Below are positions 1-8,977 of a stretch of 64,000 nucleotides of DNA, in pieces (within the stretch, counting starts at the first letter, position 1; every line of letters starts with the position of its first letter). The notes under the pieces were generated by a model, which saw only the letters and a list, made by a program, of their open reading frames with translations, had not been told where the DNA came from and ran no database searches. The stretch is from positions 62,001 to 126,000 of the forward strand of contig NZ_JBBCJO010000002.1 of assembly GCF_037190085.1 (NCBI RefSeq), read 5' to 3'. The DNA is from Gemmatimonas aurantiaca. Its GTDB lineage: Bacteria; Gemmatimonadota; Gemmatimonadetes; Gemmatimonadales; Gemmatimonadaceae. The translations under genes were made by a program, and so were the position numbers.

Positions 1-1
1 C

Positions 2-679
2 TCGGTGGGGTTCAATACGGGCGCCACCACATGGCTGCTGTCGGTCACGGCTCCCGTGGCCAGCTGGATCAGCAGTGACGCCCTCGCACCGGCCGCCCAA
101 CCCATTCCCACGGTCGCCTCGCTGGCCGTGGTGCAGCCCATCACCGGATGGCTGTCGCTGGTGGGCGCCGCCGCCAGCAACCCGGCAACGGTGGGTCCCA
201 ATGCGATCCGCGATCAGGTGAACAGTCAGGAAGGCCGTGGCTATCGCAGCTTCTCACCCGTGGTGGCGCTCGGTATCCGCATCTCCCGCCTGCCGGGCCG
301 CGGTCATGACGGAACGCCGGGTGGGATCCTGGCGTTCGAAACGCGCACGCTGGGTGCCGTCGATTCCATCTCCATCGAGCAGGGATCGCTCGATCGCGAT
401 CACTCCGAAACCGATACCCTGCGGGTCGTACTGCTCATCGATGCACCGCGCGCCGAGTCGGTGGAGCTCATGGGTGACGCCACCTCGTGGACCGTGACGC
501 AGATGCGCCGTCATGCCAATGGACGCTGGCGCGCCGAACTCAAACTCGCGCCGGGCATGCACCGGGTCATCGTGCGCTCCGATGGCGGCAAGTGGGTGGC
601 ACCGCCGGGTCTGCCCGTGGGCAACGACGACTACGGCACACCGGTTGGCATGATCCTCATCAAGTCGCCACGACAGTAG
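2..679 (+). CDS. C-terminal part of protein with glycogen-binding (CBM48/AMPK1-like) module; 5' end cut by window
   Basis: The reading frame is open from the window edge, so the true start lies upstream and the first visible codons are internal. The last ~85 residues (from about codon 138) have the pattern of the AMPK-beta/isoamylase glycogen-binding fold: a beta strand, then ELMGDATSW, then GRWRAELKLAPGMHRV, then GKWVAPPG and a final NDDYGTPVG strand. Such modules bind alpha-glucans or act as beta-sandwich interaction domains. The preceding ~130 residues look like part of an exported or outer-membrane protein but no family is recognised. A strong terminator follows at 711-751. Function of the whole protein is unknown. 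Confidence 0.7.
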   Translation, partial: SVGFNTGATTWLLSVTAPVASWISSDALAPAAQPIPTVASLAVVQPITGWLSLVGAAASNPATVGPNAIRDQVNSQEGRGYRSFSPVVALGIRISRLPGRGHDGTPGGILAFETRTLGAVDSISIEQGSLDRDHSETDTLRVVLLIDAPRAESVELMGDATSWTVTQMRRHANGRWRAELKLAPGMHRVIVRSDGGKWVAPPGLPVGNDDYGTPVGMILIKSPRQ

Positions 680-710
680 CCCCCCGTTTCACCCCCTCCA
701 CGAAACGGAA

Positions 711-751
711 ACGCCGGACGCATCGCGAGATGTCGTCCGGCGTGGCTTTTT
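711..751 (+). terminator. Rho-independent terminator after the glycogen-binding-module gene
   Basis: A 10-bp outer stem (711-720 with 734-743) is extended by a 4-bp inner stem closing a GCGA loop, with one bulged base. It is followed by GGCTTTTT. It sits 32 bp after the upstream stop codon. Confidence 0.8.
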
Positions 752-770
752 GGGGTGAGGTGATGGGTGG

Positions 771-900
771 TGAGTTTGGGGTTTGGCGTGGAACAGCCGG
801 ATTGTGGGACACGAGTCGCGGGTCACGGGACCGTACCCGGCACCCCACACCCGCTGCCCGATGGTTCACCCTCACACCGCAAACCCAAAACCCCAAACTC
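771..900. repeat. G-rich/C-rich inverted repeat in intergenic DNA
   Basis: The left arm (772-785, GAGTTTGGGGTTTG) is matched by the reverse complement at 885-900 with one extra A. About 100 bp lie between the arms and contain smaller palindromic words around CGGGTCACGGGACCGTACCCGG-like sequence. It has the look of a dispersed intergenic element (REP or MITE-like), but no second copy lies in this window. Confidence 0.4.
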
Positions 901-904
901 CTCC

Positions 905-2746
905 TCAGCGCCCGCTCTTCACCCGCACGACCTGGGTGGTACTGTCCGTGCCCCCCGCGCCGCTCACCATCAGCGTCAGCTGATAGTCACCCGACGGCAC
1001 CGACGGGAAGTTGAGCGTCAGACTGCGCCCCGCTCCTCCGTCGGGACGACCGTTGTCGTTGTACTTGATCGACACCGGCGTCAGCGCCTTGGACAGACCG
1101 ATGGAGCTGCCCAACCGCTGGAAGAAACTCGCTCCCAGGCGCGTCGCCCGCAGCGAGACCTGCAGCGGCGCCGACGGGCTCGCCGGACGGTACATCTCCC
1201 AATAAATGCCGATCGTCGTGCCACCTTCGATGTCCGTCGATCCATACGCCTGCTCGGCGTTGCGCTCCAGCGTGGGCGTCGGCGATGCATCGCCCCGCTG
1301 CAGCAGCAGATAGTCCGAAAGGCGGGCGTCGCGTGGCAACGGCTCGACCGTATTGCGGACCCGTGCCGCACGTTTGCCCACAGGTGCCAGCACTTCCACA
1401 CTGGCCAGCATGCGTGAGGAGAAAGGCACCAGCAGCGCGCCGTTGGCCGCCGCGCTGTCCTTGATCACCTGCACCGGCGCCCTGCCGTCGAATCCATCCA
1501 GCGTGAGCGCCGCGGTGTACGGAGCGCGTCCCATCTCCAGTTCGCGCATCAGACGATAGCCACCGGCCAGAATGGTCGTATCCCCACCACGACGGAAACG
1601 CGCGAACTGGTGCGGCAACGCGCCGAATCCCGCGGCATACCGGGTGGCATAACGCATACGTGCTTTCTTGCGATTCGGATCCCAGTCGGATGCCGTGGCG
1701 CCCGTGGGGTTCGCGATCGCCGACAGCGCCGGCATGAAGTCGTAACTCGGTGTGGGCTCGTGACCGATCACCTGGGGCGGACGGGGATCGGCGGCCCCAC
1801 CGTTCTGTACCGACCACGCCGTCGGCCAGCCGTAGCGCAACTGCGACTCGAGCAGATCGTCACCCCACTGCAGATCGTAGGGAATGCGCCCCAGCGACTG
1901 CACACGGGAGACCGTGAACCGCGAATACCACTCGTTCTGGATGTCGTTGCCCGGCAGCATCCAGAGCGGCTGCGCCAGGCGGAGGATGCGTGCGTTCTCC
2001 GCACTCCGACCGGCACACCCCAGTGCCTTGTAGTTCGCATGCATGGCCGGGTCGAGCCACATCGTCAGGTCGGTCCAGACGCACCGTTGCGCTTCGGGCA
2101 TCTCCGCGAGAGCGCGATCGAATGCGGCCGTGGCGTCGGCGTGGCGATTCAGATTGTGCAGCGCCAACCCCTGCAACGCCGCGCACCACCACGCCGTGCC
2201 GGCGCAGGCTCGCGCCGCCGTGAGCGCCACGTCTGGCTGCTGACCCTCCACGGCATACCGCACGCGCATGCCACTCACCCAATCGTCCTTCGGATTCTCC
2301 GCCTGCGCGCGCGCCAGGATATCGAGCAACTGTTCGCGTTCGAGCCGCGCATCGGCCCGCTCGGCCGGCGGCGGCACATCGCCATTGTTGTTCCAGTAGC
2401 AGATGCGCCCCAGCGGCACTTCGCAGGTCGCATCGGCACCACCGTTGTAGAAACGCAGACCGAGACGGTGACTGCGTTCGAACGCGTCCTGCTGCGTGCG
2501 GGCTTCCGCGCCCAACCCACTGATCGTGGCCGGTGTGCCGCGCAGCGGGTCGGTCGAGCGCGAAACCGCCCGGGTGGTGTCCGCGGCTGCTGCGCCCGAA
2601 GCCGCCCCGCCGGTGGCCGCCTGCGCAGACATCGCAGCGGGCACCGACATGACGGCTCCGGTGAACAGCACCGTCGTCAGCAGACGACGTACGCCGGGGA
2701 ACGAGCGGAGGAACGCAGGAATGAACGAACGGAAGATCTGATCCAC
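905..2746 (-). CDS. Secreted protein, TPR-like N-terminal half, unknown function
   Basis: 613 codons from a GTG start. The N-terminus has basic residues, a hydrophobic stretch and an AMSAQA signal-peptidase-like site near residue 42, so the protein is probably periplasmic or outer-membrane associated. Residues ~110-260 are Ala-rich helices of tetratricopeptide type, with DWVSGMRVRYAVEG followed by two similar helical pairs. The middle contains EWYSRFTVSRVQSLGRIPYD and LRYGWPTAW, loosely reminiscent of GWxTD-domain proteins but without the exact motif. The last ~90 residues resemble a beta-sandwich ending in a YQLTLMVSGAGG strand. No enzyme motif is seen. Function is unknown. Confidence 0.75.
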   Translation of the reverse strand: MDQIFRSFIPAFLRSFPGVRRLLTTVLFTGAVMSVPAAMSAQAATGGAASGAAAADTTRAVSRSTDPLRGTPATISGLGAEARTQQDAFERSHRLGLRFYNGGADATCEVPLGRICYWNNNGDVPPPAERADARLEREQLLDILARAQAENPKDDWVSGMRVRYAVEGQQPDVALTAARACAGTAWWCAALQGLALHNLNRHADATAAFDRALAEMPEAQRCVWTDLTMWLDPAMHANYKALGCAGRSAENARILRLAQPLWMLPGNDIQNEWYSRFTVSRVQSLGRIPYDLQWGDDLLESQLRYGWPTAWSVQNGGAADPRPPQVIGHEPTPSYDFMPALSAIANPTGATASDWDPNRKKARMRYATRYAAGFGALPHQFARFRRGGDTTILAGGYRLMRELEMGRAPYTAALTLDGFDGRAPVQVIKDSAAANGALLVPFSSRMLASVEVLAPVGKRAARVRNTVEPLPRDARLSDYLLLQRGDASPTPTLERNAEQAYGSTDIEGGTTIGIYWEMYRPASPSAPLQVSLRATRLGASFFQRLGSSIGLSKALTPVSIKYNDNGRPDGGAGRSLTLNFPSVPSGDYQLTLMVSGAGGTDSTTQVVRVKSGR

Positions 2747-2807
2747 GAGTCCGGTCTTCTGAGGGAAAGCTGAAGGCGAATCTACTGCCTCAGAAGCGCT
2801 GACGGGA

Positions 2808-3464
2808 TCAGAAGGTGAACTTCAAACCCGCCGTCAGCGCGAAGTTGTGCGCAAGATTTCCTTCGGCGCGGAAGCCGATGGCATCTTCCGAGTTGAATCG
2901 GCCGATCCAGTCCTTGGCCTGCAGACGCAGCGCCATGCCCGGTGTGAAGCCGACATCGACCCCTACCCCAAGAGTGTAGGCAACGTTCGTCGCCCGCACG
3001 TCGAACACGCTCGCGCTGATGTCATTGGTCATGCCGCCGATGCCCGCCGTCGCGAAGGGCGCGATGCCCTCGGGACGTGCGGCCAGGCCGCCCAACTCGA
3101 TCCCGGCATCGTACATCCACGTCTTGGTCGACCCCACGTTGACACCACCGATGAGCGGCAACCCTATGCGCAGATCGCCCGAGGAATAGGCCAGACTCCC
3201 GGTGAGCGACAATCCCTTGGAGAGCGGAAAGCTGCCCTGCGCTCCGATCACGGGACCGTTGGTGTTCTTGAGGCTGGTGCCGATGGGCCCGTCATACCAG
3301 TTGCCGCTGATCACATAGCCGGCGAACGGTGTGAGGGATGCGGCCGCACCCGTCTGCTGGGCCGCCAATGGCGACGTGACCAAGCCAACCGCCAGGAGTG
3401 CCGAAGCAACCGCGGTAACGACCGAAGTGACCATCGGGCGGCGGCGAACGAAGACAGTGTTCAT
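2808..3464 (-). CDS. Outer-membrane beta-barrel protein
   Basis: 218 codons. The ATG at 3464 is chosen because GGAG lies 9 nt upstream and a clean signal peptide (positive MNTVFVRRRP, hydrophobic core, LAAQ cleavage site) follows directly; a longer frame upstream has no such features. The mature part is a run of alternating amphipathic strands rich in Gly, Ala and aromatics, ending in F (ALTAGLKFTF), the usual BAM recognition end of small outer-membrane barrels. The family is OmpW/porin-like in style, but no specific ligand can be inferred. Confidence 0.8.
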   Translation of the reverse strand: MNTVFVRRRPMVTSVVTAVASALLAVGLVTSPLAAQQTGAAASLTPFAGYVISGNWYDGPIGTSLKNTNGPVIGAQGSFPLSKGLSLTGSLAYSSGDLRIGLPLIGGVNVGSTKTWMYDAGIELGGLAARPEGIAPFATAGIGGMTNDISASVFDVRATNVAYTLGVGVDVGFTPGMALRLQAKDWIGRFNSEDAIGFRAEGNLAHNFALTAGLKFTF

Positions 3465-3636
3465 CGTGAGTGACTCCAGAATAGTGACGCGGAATCCAGG
3501 TGCAGAGCGCAGGCCACGATACCTGCGCCCAACGGCCTCCCGCAAACGCATATGCTTCAAGTGTTTCCACGAACAGGATCAGACGGACCGTCCAACGTTG
3601 TCCTCTGATGAGGACAGGCGAGCACGGGTACAGGAG

Positions 3637-4398
3637 TCACCCCGCTCCGCCCGCGGGATGGTCAGCCTGGCCAACATCCCGTCTCCGCGCACGTCCCGCT
3701 GCCCGAATATTCAGCATCTCCACGATCACGGAGAAGGCCATCGCGGCATAGGTGTATCCCTTGGGAATGTGCTGACCCAGCCCCTCCGCCACGAGGTTCG
3801 TGCCGATCAGCACGAGGAACGCGAGCGCCAGCATCTTGATGGTCGGATGTTCGTCCACGAACGCACTGATGCGTCCCGCCGCCATCAGCATCACCAGCAA
3901 CGCGACGACGTTGGCGACGATCATGATCGACACATCATCGGCCATGCCCACCGCGGTGATGACCGAATCGAGCGAGAAGACGATGTCGATCACCATGATC
4001 TGCGCCACGGTCACCCAGAGGCTGCTCACCGGACGCGCCTGTTGCTGCGCCTCCTCGTCGGGCCCCTCGAGCTTGGCGTGAATTTCGTGCGTCGCTTTGC
4101 CGATCAGGAACAGACCGCCGATCAGCAGAATCAGATCACGCCCCGAAATCGGATGATCGAGCACCGTGAACAGCGGCGCGGTGAGCTGCATGACCCACGT
4201 GATCGACAGCAGCAGCGCCAGCCGCGTGACGAACGCTCCGGCCAGACCCAGCGAGCGGGCGCGTGGCTGCTGATCCCGCGGCAGCTTCCCCGCGAGAATG
4301 GAGATGAAGATGATGTTGTCGATGCCGAGGACCACCTCGAGCACCGTCAGTGTGAGCAGGGAGATCCACGCCTGCGGGTCGGCGAGCCACGAGAGCAT
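3637..4398 (-). CDS. TerC family integral membrane protein
   Basis: 253 codons. The hallmark TerC motifs are both present: LEVVLGIDNIIFISILAGKL in the first membrane helices and VIDIVFSLDSVITAVGMADD in the middle, each carrying the conserved acidic residue within a helix (GIDN and SLDS). About seven hydrophobic segments are seen. TerC/Alx relatives are inner-membrane proteins linked to manganese efflux and metalation of exported proteins, or to tellurite resistance. Exact substrate here is not known. The C-terminal 25 residues are hydrophilic and Arg-rich. A 7-bp hairpin at 3599-3616 lies downstream but has no T-tract. Confidence 0.9.
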   Translation of the reverse strand: MLSWLADPQAWISLLTLTVLEVVLGIDNIIFISILAGKLPRDQQPRARSLGLAGAFVTRLALLLSITWVMQLTAPLFTVLDHPISGRDLILLIGGLFLIGKATHEIHAKLEGPDEEAQQQARPVSSLWVTVAQIMVIDIVFSLDSVITAVGMADDVSIMIVANVVALLVMLMAAGRISAFVDEHPTIKMLALAFLVLIGTNLVAEGLGQHIPKGYTYAAMAFSVIVEMLNIRAAGRARRRDVGQADHPAGGAG

Positions 4399-4487
4399 GC
4401 GGGAAGTCTGCCATGCGTTCCGGAAAGCGCCAAGCCGGAAAGGGCCGTCACCCGCCTGCCGGACGGAATCCGCTACTTTTCGGGGCT

Positions 4488-5207
4488 ATGACTTCGTCCC
4501 ATGTAACGACCGCGGCGGCCGCACGTCCGGCCGTCGTCCTGCTTTCCGGCGGTCTCGATTCCGCCACCGCGCTCGCGGTCGCGCACCGCGACGGCTACAC
4601 GCCCTATGCCATGACATTCCGGTACGGTCAGCGGCACGCGGTGGAAATCGATGCCGCCCGTCGTGTGGCCGAGGTGCAGGGTGTCGCGAAACACGTCGTG
4701 GTGGACATCGATCTCCGGCAATGGGGAGGCTCGGCGCTCACGGCCGACGTGGAAGTCCCCAAGGATCGTGACGTGGACGAGGTGACGGACGAAATCCCGG
4801 TCACCTATGTGCCGGCCCGGAACACGATCTTCCTGTCCTTCGCGCTCGCCTGGGCGGAAACGCTCGGCGCCGACGCGATCTTCATCGGCGTCAACGCGCT
4901 CGACTATTCCGGCTATCCCGATTGCCGTCCCGAATATGTCGCGGCCTTCGAAGCCATGGCCAACCTGGCCACCCGCGCCGGCGTGGAAGGTACACAGCGC
5001 CTCACCATTCATGCGCCGTTGCAGCATCTGACCAAGGCGCAGATCGTGGCCCTCGGCACCTCACTCGGTGTGGACTACAGCGTCACCACGAGCTGCTACG
5101 ACCCGACGCCGGATGGCACCGCCTGCGGACACTGCGATGCCTGCCAGTTGCGCCTGCGCGGCTTTGCCGAAGCCGGTGCCGTCGACCCCATTGCCTACGC
5201 CGGCTGA
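4488..5207 (+). CDS. queC: 7-cyano-7-deazaguanine (preQ0) synthase QueC
   Basis: 239 residues. QueC converts 7-carboxy-7-deazaguanine to preQ0 with ATP and ammonia in the cytoplasm, on the path to queuosine in tRNA or to 7-deazaguanine DNA bases. The PP-loop pyrophosphatase motif SGGLDS is at residues 20-25, and the zinc-binding cysteines are C203, C213, C216 and C219 (CGHCDAC). ATG 4488 is chosen because the family begins shortly before the PP-loop; a TACTTT -10-like element ends 8 nt before it, so the mRNA may be leaderless. queE follows after 7 bp. No preQ1 riboswitch is apparent upstream. Confidence 0.95.
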   Translation: MTSSHVTTAAAARPAVVLLSGGLDSATALAVAHRDGYTPYAMTFRYGQRHAVEIDAARRVAEVQGVAKHVVVDIDLRQWGGSALTADVEVPKDRDVDEVTDEIPVTYVPARNTIFLSFALAWAETLGADAIFIGVNALDYSGYPDCRPEYVAAFEAMANLATRAGVEGTQRLTIHAPLQHLTKAQIVALGTSLGVDYSVTTSCYDPTPDGTACGHCDACQLRLRGFAEAGAVDPIAYAG

Positions 5208-5214
5208 GCGACTC

Positions 5215-5853
5215 GTGGCATACACGGTGAAGGAGTGTTTCTACACGTTGCAGGGTGAAGGCGTGAACGCCGGACGGGCCGCCGTCTTCTGCCGGTTCAC
5301 GGGGTGCAATCTGTGGACCGGCCGCGAGGCCGATCGCCACAAAGCCACCTGCACCTTCTGCGATACCGACTTCGTCGGCGTCGGCCCCGACGGGGGCAAG
5401 TTCGCCACCGCCGAAGCGCTGGCGGCCTTCGTGAAGAGCCGCTGGCCCGCCAACGCACCCGATGACGTGCGGCCCTTCGTGGTGTGCACGGGCGGCGAAC
5501 CGTTGCTGCAACTCGATACACCGGCCATCGACGCGCTGCACGCCGTGGGCTTCGAAGTGGCGGTGGAAACGAACGGCACTCAACCCGCACCCGCAGGTCT
5601 CGATTGGATCTGCGTGAGTCCCAAAGCCGACGCCCCGCTGGCTCTCACCCACGGTGACGAGCTCAAGCTGGTGTTTCCGCAGGACAAGGCGCGCCCGGAA
5701 CGTTTCGAATCGCTGGACTTCACGCATTTCCTGCTGCAGCCCATGGATGGCCCGCGGGCCGCGGAAAACACGCGGGCCGCGCTGGACTACTGTCTCGCAC
5801 ATCCGCGCTGGCGGCTGTCGTTGCAAACGCACAAGACACTCGGGATACGCTGA
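5215..5853 (+). CDS. queE: 7-carboxy-7-deazaguanine synthase QueE (radical SAM)
   Basis: 212 residues from GTG 5215, 7 bp after queC; this start gives the usual family N-terminus (AYTVKECFYTLQGEG). QueE is a radical-SAM enzyme that contracts 6-carboxytetrahydropterin to CDG, the substrate of QueC, so the two genes form a pathway pair. The iron-sulfur cysteines are C31, C46 and C49, spaced CX14CX2C; this extended spacing is known for one QueE subgroup in place of the canonical CX3CX2C. The GGEP SAM-binding motif (VVCTGGEPLLQ) follows. Translational coupling with queC is likely, as no clear ribosome-binding site is seen. Confidence 0.95.
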   Translation: MAYTVKECFYTLQGEGVNAGRAAVFCRFTGCNLWTGREADRHKATCTFCDTDFVGVGPDGGKFATAEALAAFVKSRWPANAPDDVRPFVVCTGGEPLLQLDTPAIDALHAVGFEVAVETNGTQPAPAGLDWICVSPKADAPLALTHGDELKLVFPQDKARPERFESLDFTHFLLQPMDGPRAAENTRAALDYCLAHPRWRLSLQTHKTLGIR

Positions 5854-5969
5854 GTCTTGCGAGGGACCAGACCCTCATGTAGTAAGACGGATTGAACGAC
5901 GGATCGAGCTGCACGTTGCCTCTCGTCAGGGTCCCGCCCCGTCCCCCGTCCTCCCAACCCGCTCCGCCC

Positions 5970-8714
5970 ATGCGACCGTCCCGCAGGCCCTCTCTGACGG
6001 CGTGCCCACCCCACGCTCCGGCTCTCGCCGAGGCGGCCACCGCTGTGGTCACCGCCGTGGCGCGCGGCGCCGCCCGCTGGCTGGCACTCGGCGCCTTCGT
6101 CCTGCCATTCACCGCTCCGGTGTTCGCGCAGAACGCACCGGCCTCGCTGTCGATGCCCACCAAGCCGGCACCGACTGTCAACGCCGCCATCACCACACCG
6201 GAGAAGTTCTTCGGTTTCCGCATGGGTGCGGACCGCAAGATGGCACGCTGGGACAAGATGATCGAGTACTACAACCTGCTCGCGAAGCAGAGCCCGCGCA
6301 TCAAGGTCGTGAATATGGGGCCCACGTCGATGGGCAACCCGTTCCTCGCGGTCTACATCTCGTCGCCTGCGAACCTGGCGCGGCTCGAGACGCTGCGGAA
6401 GTGGAACCTCGAACTCGCCGATCCGCGCGGGGTGCCCGAAGCGGAGATCCGTCGCGTGGTGCTGCAGGGCAAGGGCGTCGTGTTGCAGTCGATGAGCATG
6501 CACGCCAACGAGATCGGCGGCTCGCAGATGGCGCCAGAGCTCATTTACGATCTCGTTGCGCGCACGGACGCCGAGGCCACACGCATCCTCGACAATGTCA
6601 TCTCGATCATGGTGCCCAGCTTCAATCCCGATGGGCAGATCCTGATGACTGACTGGTACAACAAGTACCTCGGCACGCCCTACGAAGGCTCCACGTATCC
6701 ACGGCTGTATCAGAAGTACGTGGGTCACGACAACAACCGCGATGCGTTCATGACCAACATGGTCGAATCGCAATACATGGCGAAGCTGTTGTTCCGCGAG
6801 TGGAAGCCGCAGGCGTACGTGGATCACCATCACATGGGCAGCTACGGCGCGCGCATCTTCCTGCCGCCGTATGCGGAGCCGGTGCGCCCCAATGCCGATC
6901 CCATCGTGTGGCGTGAACTCGCCTGGTACGGCGCGCACATGGCCGCCAAGGAAGAAGAAGCCGATCTCTCGGGCGTGATCAACGACGCGATCTACTCCGG
7001 GTGGGGACATTTCGGATTCCACTGGATCACGCCGTTCCACAACATCGCCGGCATGCTCACCGAGTCGGCGGCCACCTATCTCGCCACCCCCATCGAGATT
7101 CCGAAGGAGCGCCTGACCGGCGGCGCGCGCAATCTGCCCAAGTACGAGGAGCAGACCTCGTTCCCGAACCCGTGGCCCGGTGGCACGTGGCGTCTCCGGG
7201 ACATCGTCGACCGTCAGAAGGTGTCCGCGTGGGCCACCCTCGATCTCGTCGCGCGCAACAAGGAGATGGTGCTCGACAACGCCTATCTCAAAGCCAAGCG
7301 GCAGACCGAACGTGGTGCGGCCGGTGCGGTGCGGGCATATCTCATCCCGGTCAACCAGCACGACCCGCTCACCACGCAGAAGATGGTGAACAAACTGCTG
7401 GGACAGGGCATCGAGGTGCGGCGGGCTTCACAGGCGTTCACGCACGATGGCAAGCAGTATGCCGAGGGCAGTTTCATCGTGTCCATGGCGCAGCCCAAGA
7501 TGGGACTGGTGCGTTGGCTGCTGGGACAGACGTTCTACCCCGACAATACCTGGACGCGTGAGCAGAACGGCACGCCGATCCGCCCGTACGACATGAGCAC
7601 CGACACCATGAATGAATTCATGGGTGTCACCGCGGAACCCGCGGCCTCGATGCCCACCGTGGCCATGACGGTGGTGAAAGCCGATCTCGCGCCGGTGGGC
7701 ACGGTGAGCAAGGGTAGCAACGGGTATCGTCTGGACGGCAAGCTGAATGACGCCATTCACGCCGTGAATCTGCTCTTCGAGAAGGGCGTGGCCGTGCGCC
7801 GGATCGATCGTGCCGCGAACAGCGTGGCGGTGGGCGATTTTGCGGTGGATGCGTCGGCGCCCGACGCGGTGATTGCCACGATCGCGAAGACCACCGGCGT
7901 GAATTTCGAAGCGCTCGACACCGACGTGAGTGGCGTCAGTCATGCGATGGTGCGTCAGCGGGTGGCCATGTACGACCGCTTCGGCGGCGGCAACATCGAT
8001 CAGGGGTGGACGCAGTTCACGCTCGAGCAGTTCGGATTCGCGCACACGAACATCATGGACGCGGAAGTGAAGGCGGGAAATCTCAACGCCCGGTACGATG
8101 TGCTGATCCTGCCGTACGACAACGTGGCCACGCTCGTGGGACGTCAGGCGAATGCCGCGGGTGGTGAAGGACGTGGAGGCGGTGGCGGGGGCGGCTTCGG
8201 TGGCCCGCAGGTCCCGCCGGAGTATCGCAGCGGGATGGGCGAGGAGGGTGTGGCGGCGATCAAGGCGTTCGTGCAGGCGGGCGGCACGCTCGTCACGTTC
8301 GGCGAAGCGGGCTCGCTGCCCATCGAACGGTTCGGACTGCCCGTGCGCAATGTGGTGGCCGGCAAGACCAACCGGGAATTCTGGTCACCCGGCTCCACGT
8401 TCCATGTGAACGTCGCGAACACCAACCCCCTCGGCTACGGCATGCCCTCACAGGCGCTGGCCGTATGGCTGATGGGCTGCCAGGCCTACGAAGTCACCGA
8501 CCCGGCGGTGAAGGCGGAAACGATCGTGTCGTACGCCGACAAGGACCTGTTGCAGAGCGGATGGTTGAACGGTGAGTCGGTGCTCAACGGCAAGGCCGCG
8601 ATGTTGTCGGTGCCCTACGGCAGCGGCCGGGTGGTGCTGATCGGTTTCCGTGCGCAGCACCGCGCGCAGACGCATGGCACCTACAAGCTGGTGTTCAATG
8701 CGCTGATGAAGTAG
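5970..8714 (+). CDS. Secreted M14 family zinc carboxypeptidase (large form)
   Basis: 914 residues. An N-terminal signal peptide ends near PVFAQN. The M14 domain occupies about residues 70-400: the zinc ligands H178 and E181 lie in HANE of MSMHANEIGG, and the third histidine is in the DHHHMGSY cluster (H286-H288). Such enzymes trim C-terminal residues of peptides outside the cytoplasm. The remaining ~500 residues, with a Gly-rich linker near residues 730-745 (GGGGGGFGG), are typical of the long M14 proteins seen next to S9 enzymes in similar genomes and may be a class-I-glutamine-amidotransferase-like beta/alpha domain. ATG 5970 is chosen as the start nearest the signal peptide; an upstream in-frame ATG at 5892 is possible. 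Confidence 0.9.
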   Translation: MRPSRRPSLTACPPHAPALAEAATAVVTAVARGAARWLALGAFVLPFTAPVFAQNAPASLSMPTKPAPTVNAAITTPEKFFGFRMGADRKMARWDKMIEYYNLLAKQSPRIKVVNMGPTSMGNPFLAVYISSPANLARLETLRKWNLELADPRGVPEAEIRRVVLQGKGVVLQSMSMHANEIGGSQMAPELIYDLVARTDAEATRILDNVISIMVPSFNPDGQILMTDWYNKYLGTPYEGSTYPRLYQKYVGHDNNRDAFMTNMVESQYMAKLLFREWKPQAYVDHHHMGSYGARIFLPPYAEPVRPNADPIVWRELAWYGAHMAAKEEEADLSGVINDAIYSGWGHFGFHWITPFHNIAGMLTESAATYLATPIEIPKERLTGGARNLPKYEEQTSFPNPWPGGTWRLRDIVDRQKVSAWATLDLVARNKEMVLDNAYLKAKRQTERGAAGAVRAYLIPVNQHDPLTTQKMVNKLLGQGIEVRRASQAFTHDGKQYAEGSFIVSMAQPKMGLVRWLLGQTFYPDNTWTREQNGTPIRPYDMSTDTMNEFMGVTAEPAASMPTVAMTVVKADLAPVGTVSKGSNGYRLDGKLNDAIHAVNLLFEKGVAVRRIDRAANSVAVGDFAVDASAPDAVIATIAKTTGVNFEALDTDVSGVSHAMVRQRVAMYDRFGGGNIDQGWTQFTLEQFGFAHTNIMDAEVKAGNLNARYDVLILPYDNVATLVGRQANAAGGEGRGGGGGGGFGGPQVPPEYRSGMGEEGVAAIKAFVQAGGTLVTFGEAGSLPIERFGLPVRNVVAGKTNREFWSPGSTFHVNVANTNPLGYGMPSQALAVWLMGCQAYEVTDPAVKAETIVSYADKDLLQSGWLNGESVLNGKAAMLSVPYGSGRVVLIGFRAQHRAQTHGTYKLVFNALMK

Positions 8715-8735
8715 GACGGCCGTTGACGCAGACGA

Positions 8736-8769
8736 AAGTGCCGGCTCCGGTCTTCCGGGGCCGGCACTT
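8736..8769 (+). terminator. Strong hairpin after the M14 peptidase gene
   Basis: A 13-bp GC-rich stem (8736-8748 with 8757-8769) encloses an 8-nt loop 21 bp after the stop codon. There is no T-tract, so it may be a processing or Rho-assisted stop rather than a classical intrinsic terminator. The remaining DNA to 8977 holds no gene I can support. Confidence 0.5.
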
Positions 8770-8977
8770 CGGCTTGATCCCGGCCGCATCGTCCCTCGAA
8801 TGGCACGGGATTCCCGGAGGCAGGCACTCGGCTGTTGTCCGGTTGACCTAGACCGAACCGAACCTTTCCCGCACTGTGACGCCGCCCTCTGGCCAGGCGT
8901 CAAACCGCGGGATACCTTGTGTATCTCCAGCCCGTCACCGGATCACCCTCCACCCGGCCTGCGCGCCTCGCCCTATC

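Noticed and set aside
905..2746. Assignment of this secreted protein to the GWxTD family
   Set aside because: The region LRYGWPTAW only resembles the motif, and the exact GWxTD sequence is absent.
4399..4487. preQ1 riboswitch before queC
   Set aside because: The 89-bp leader shows no preQ1 aptamer-like hairpin with A-rich tail; a -10-like element close to the ATG suggests no leader at all.
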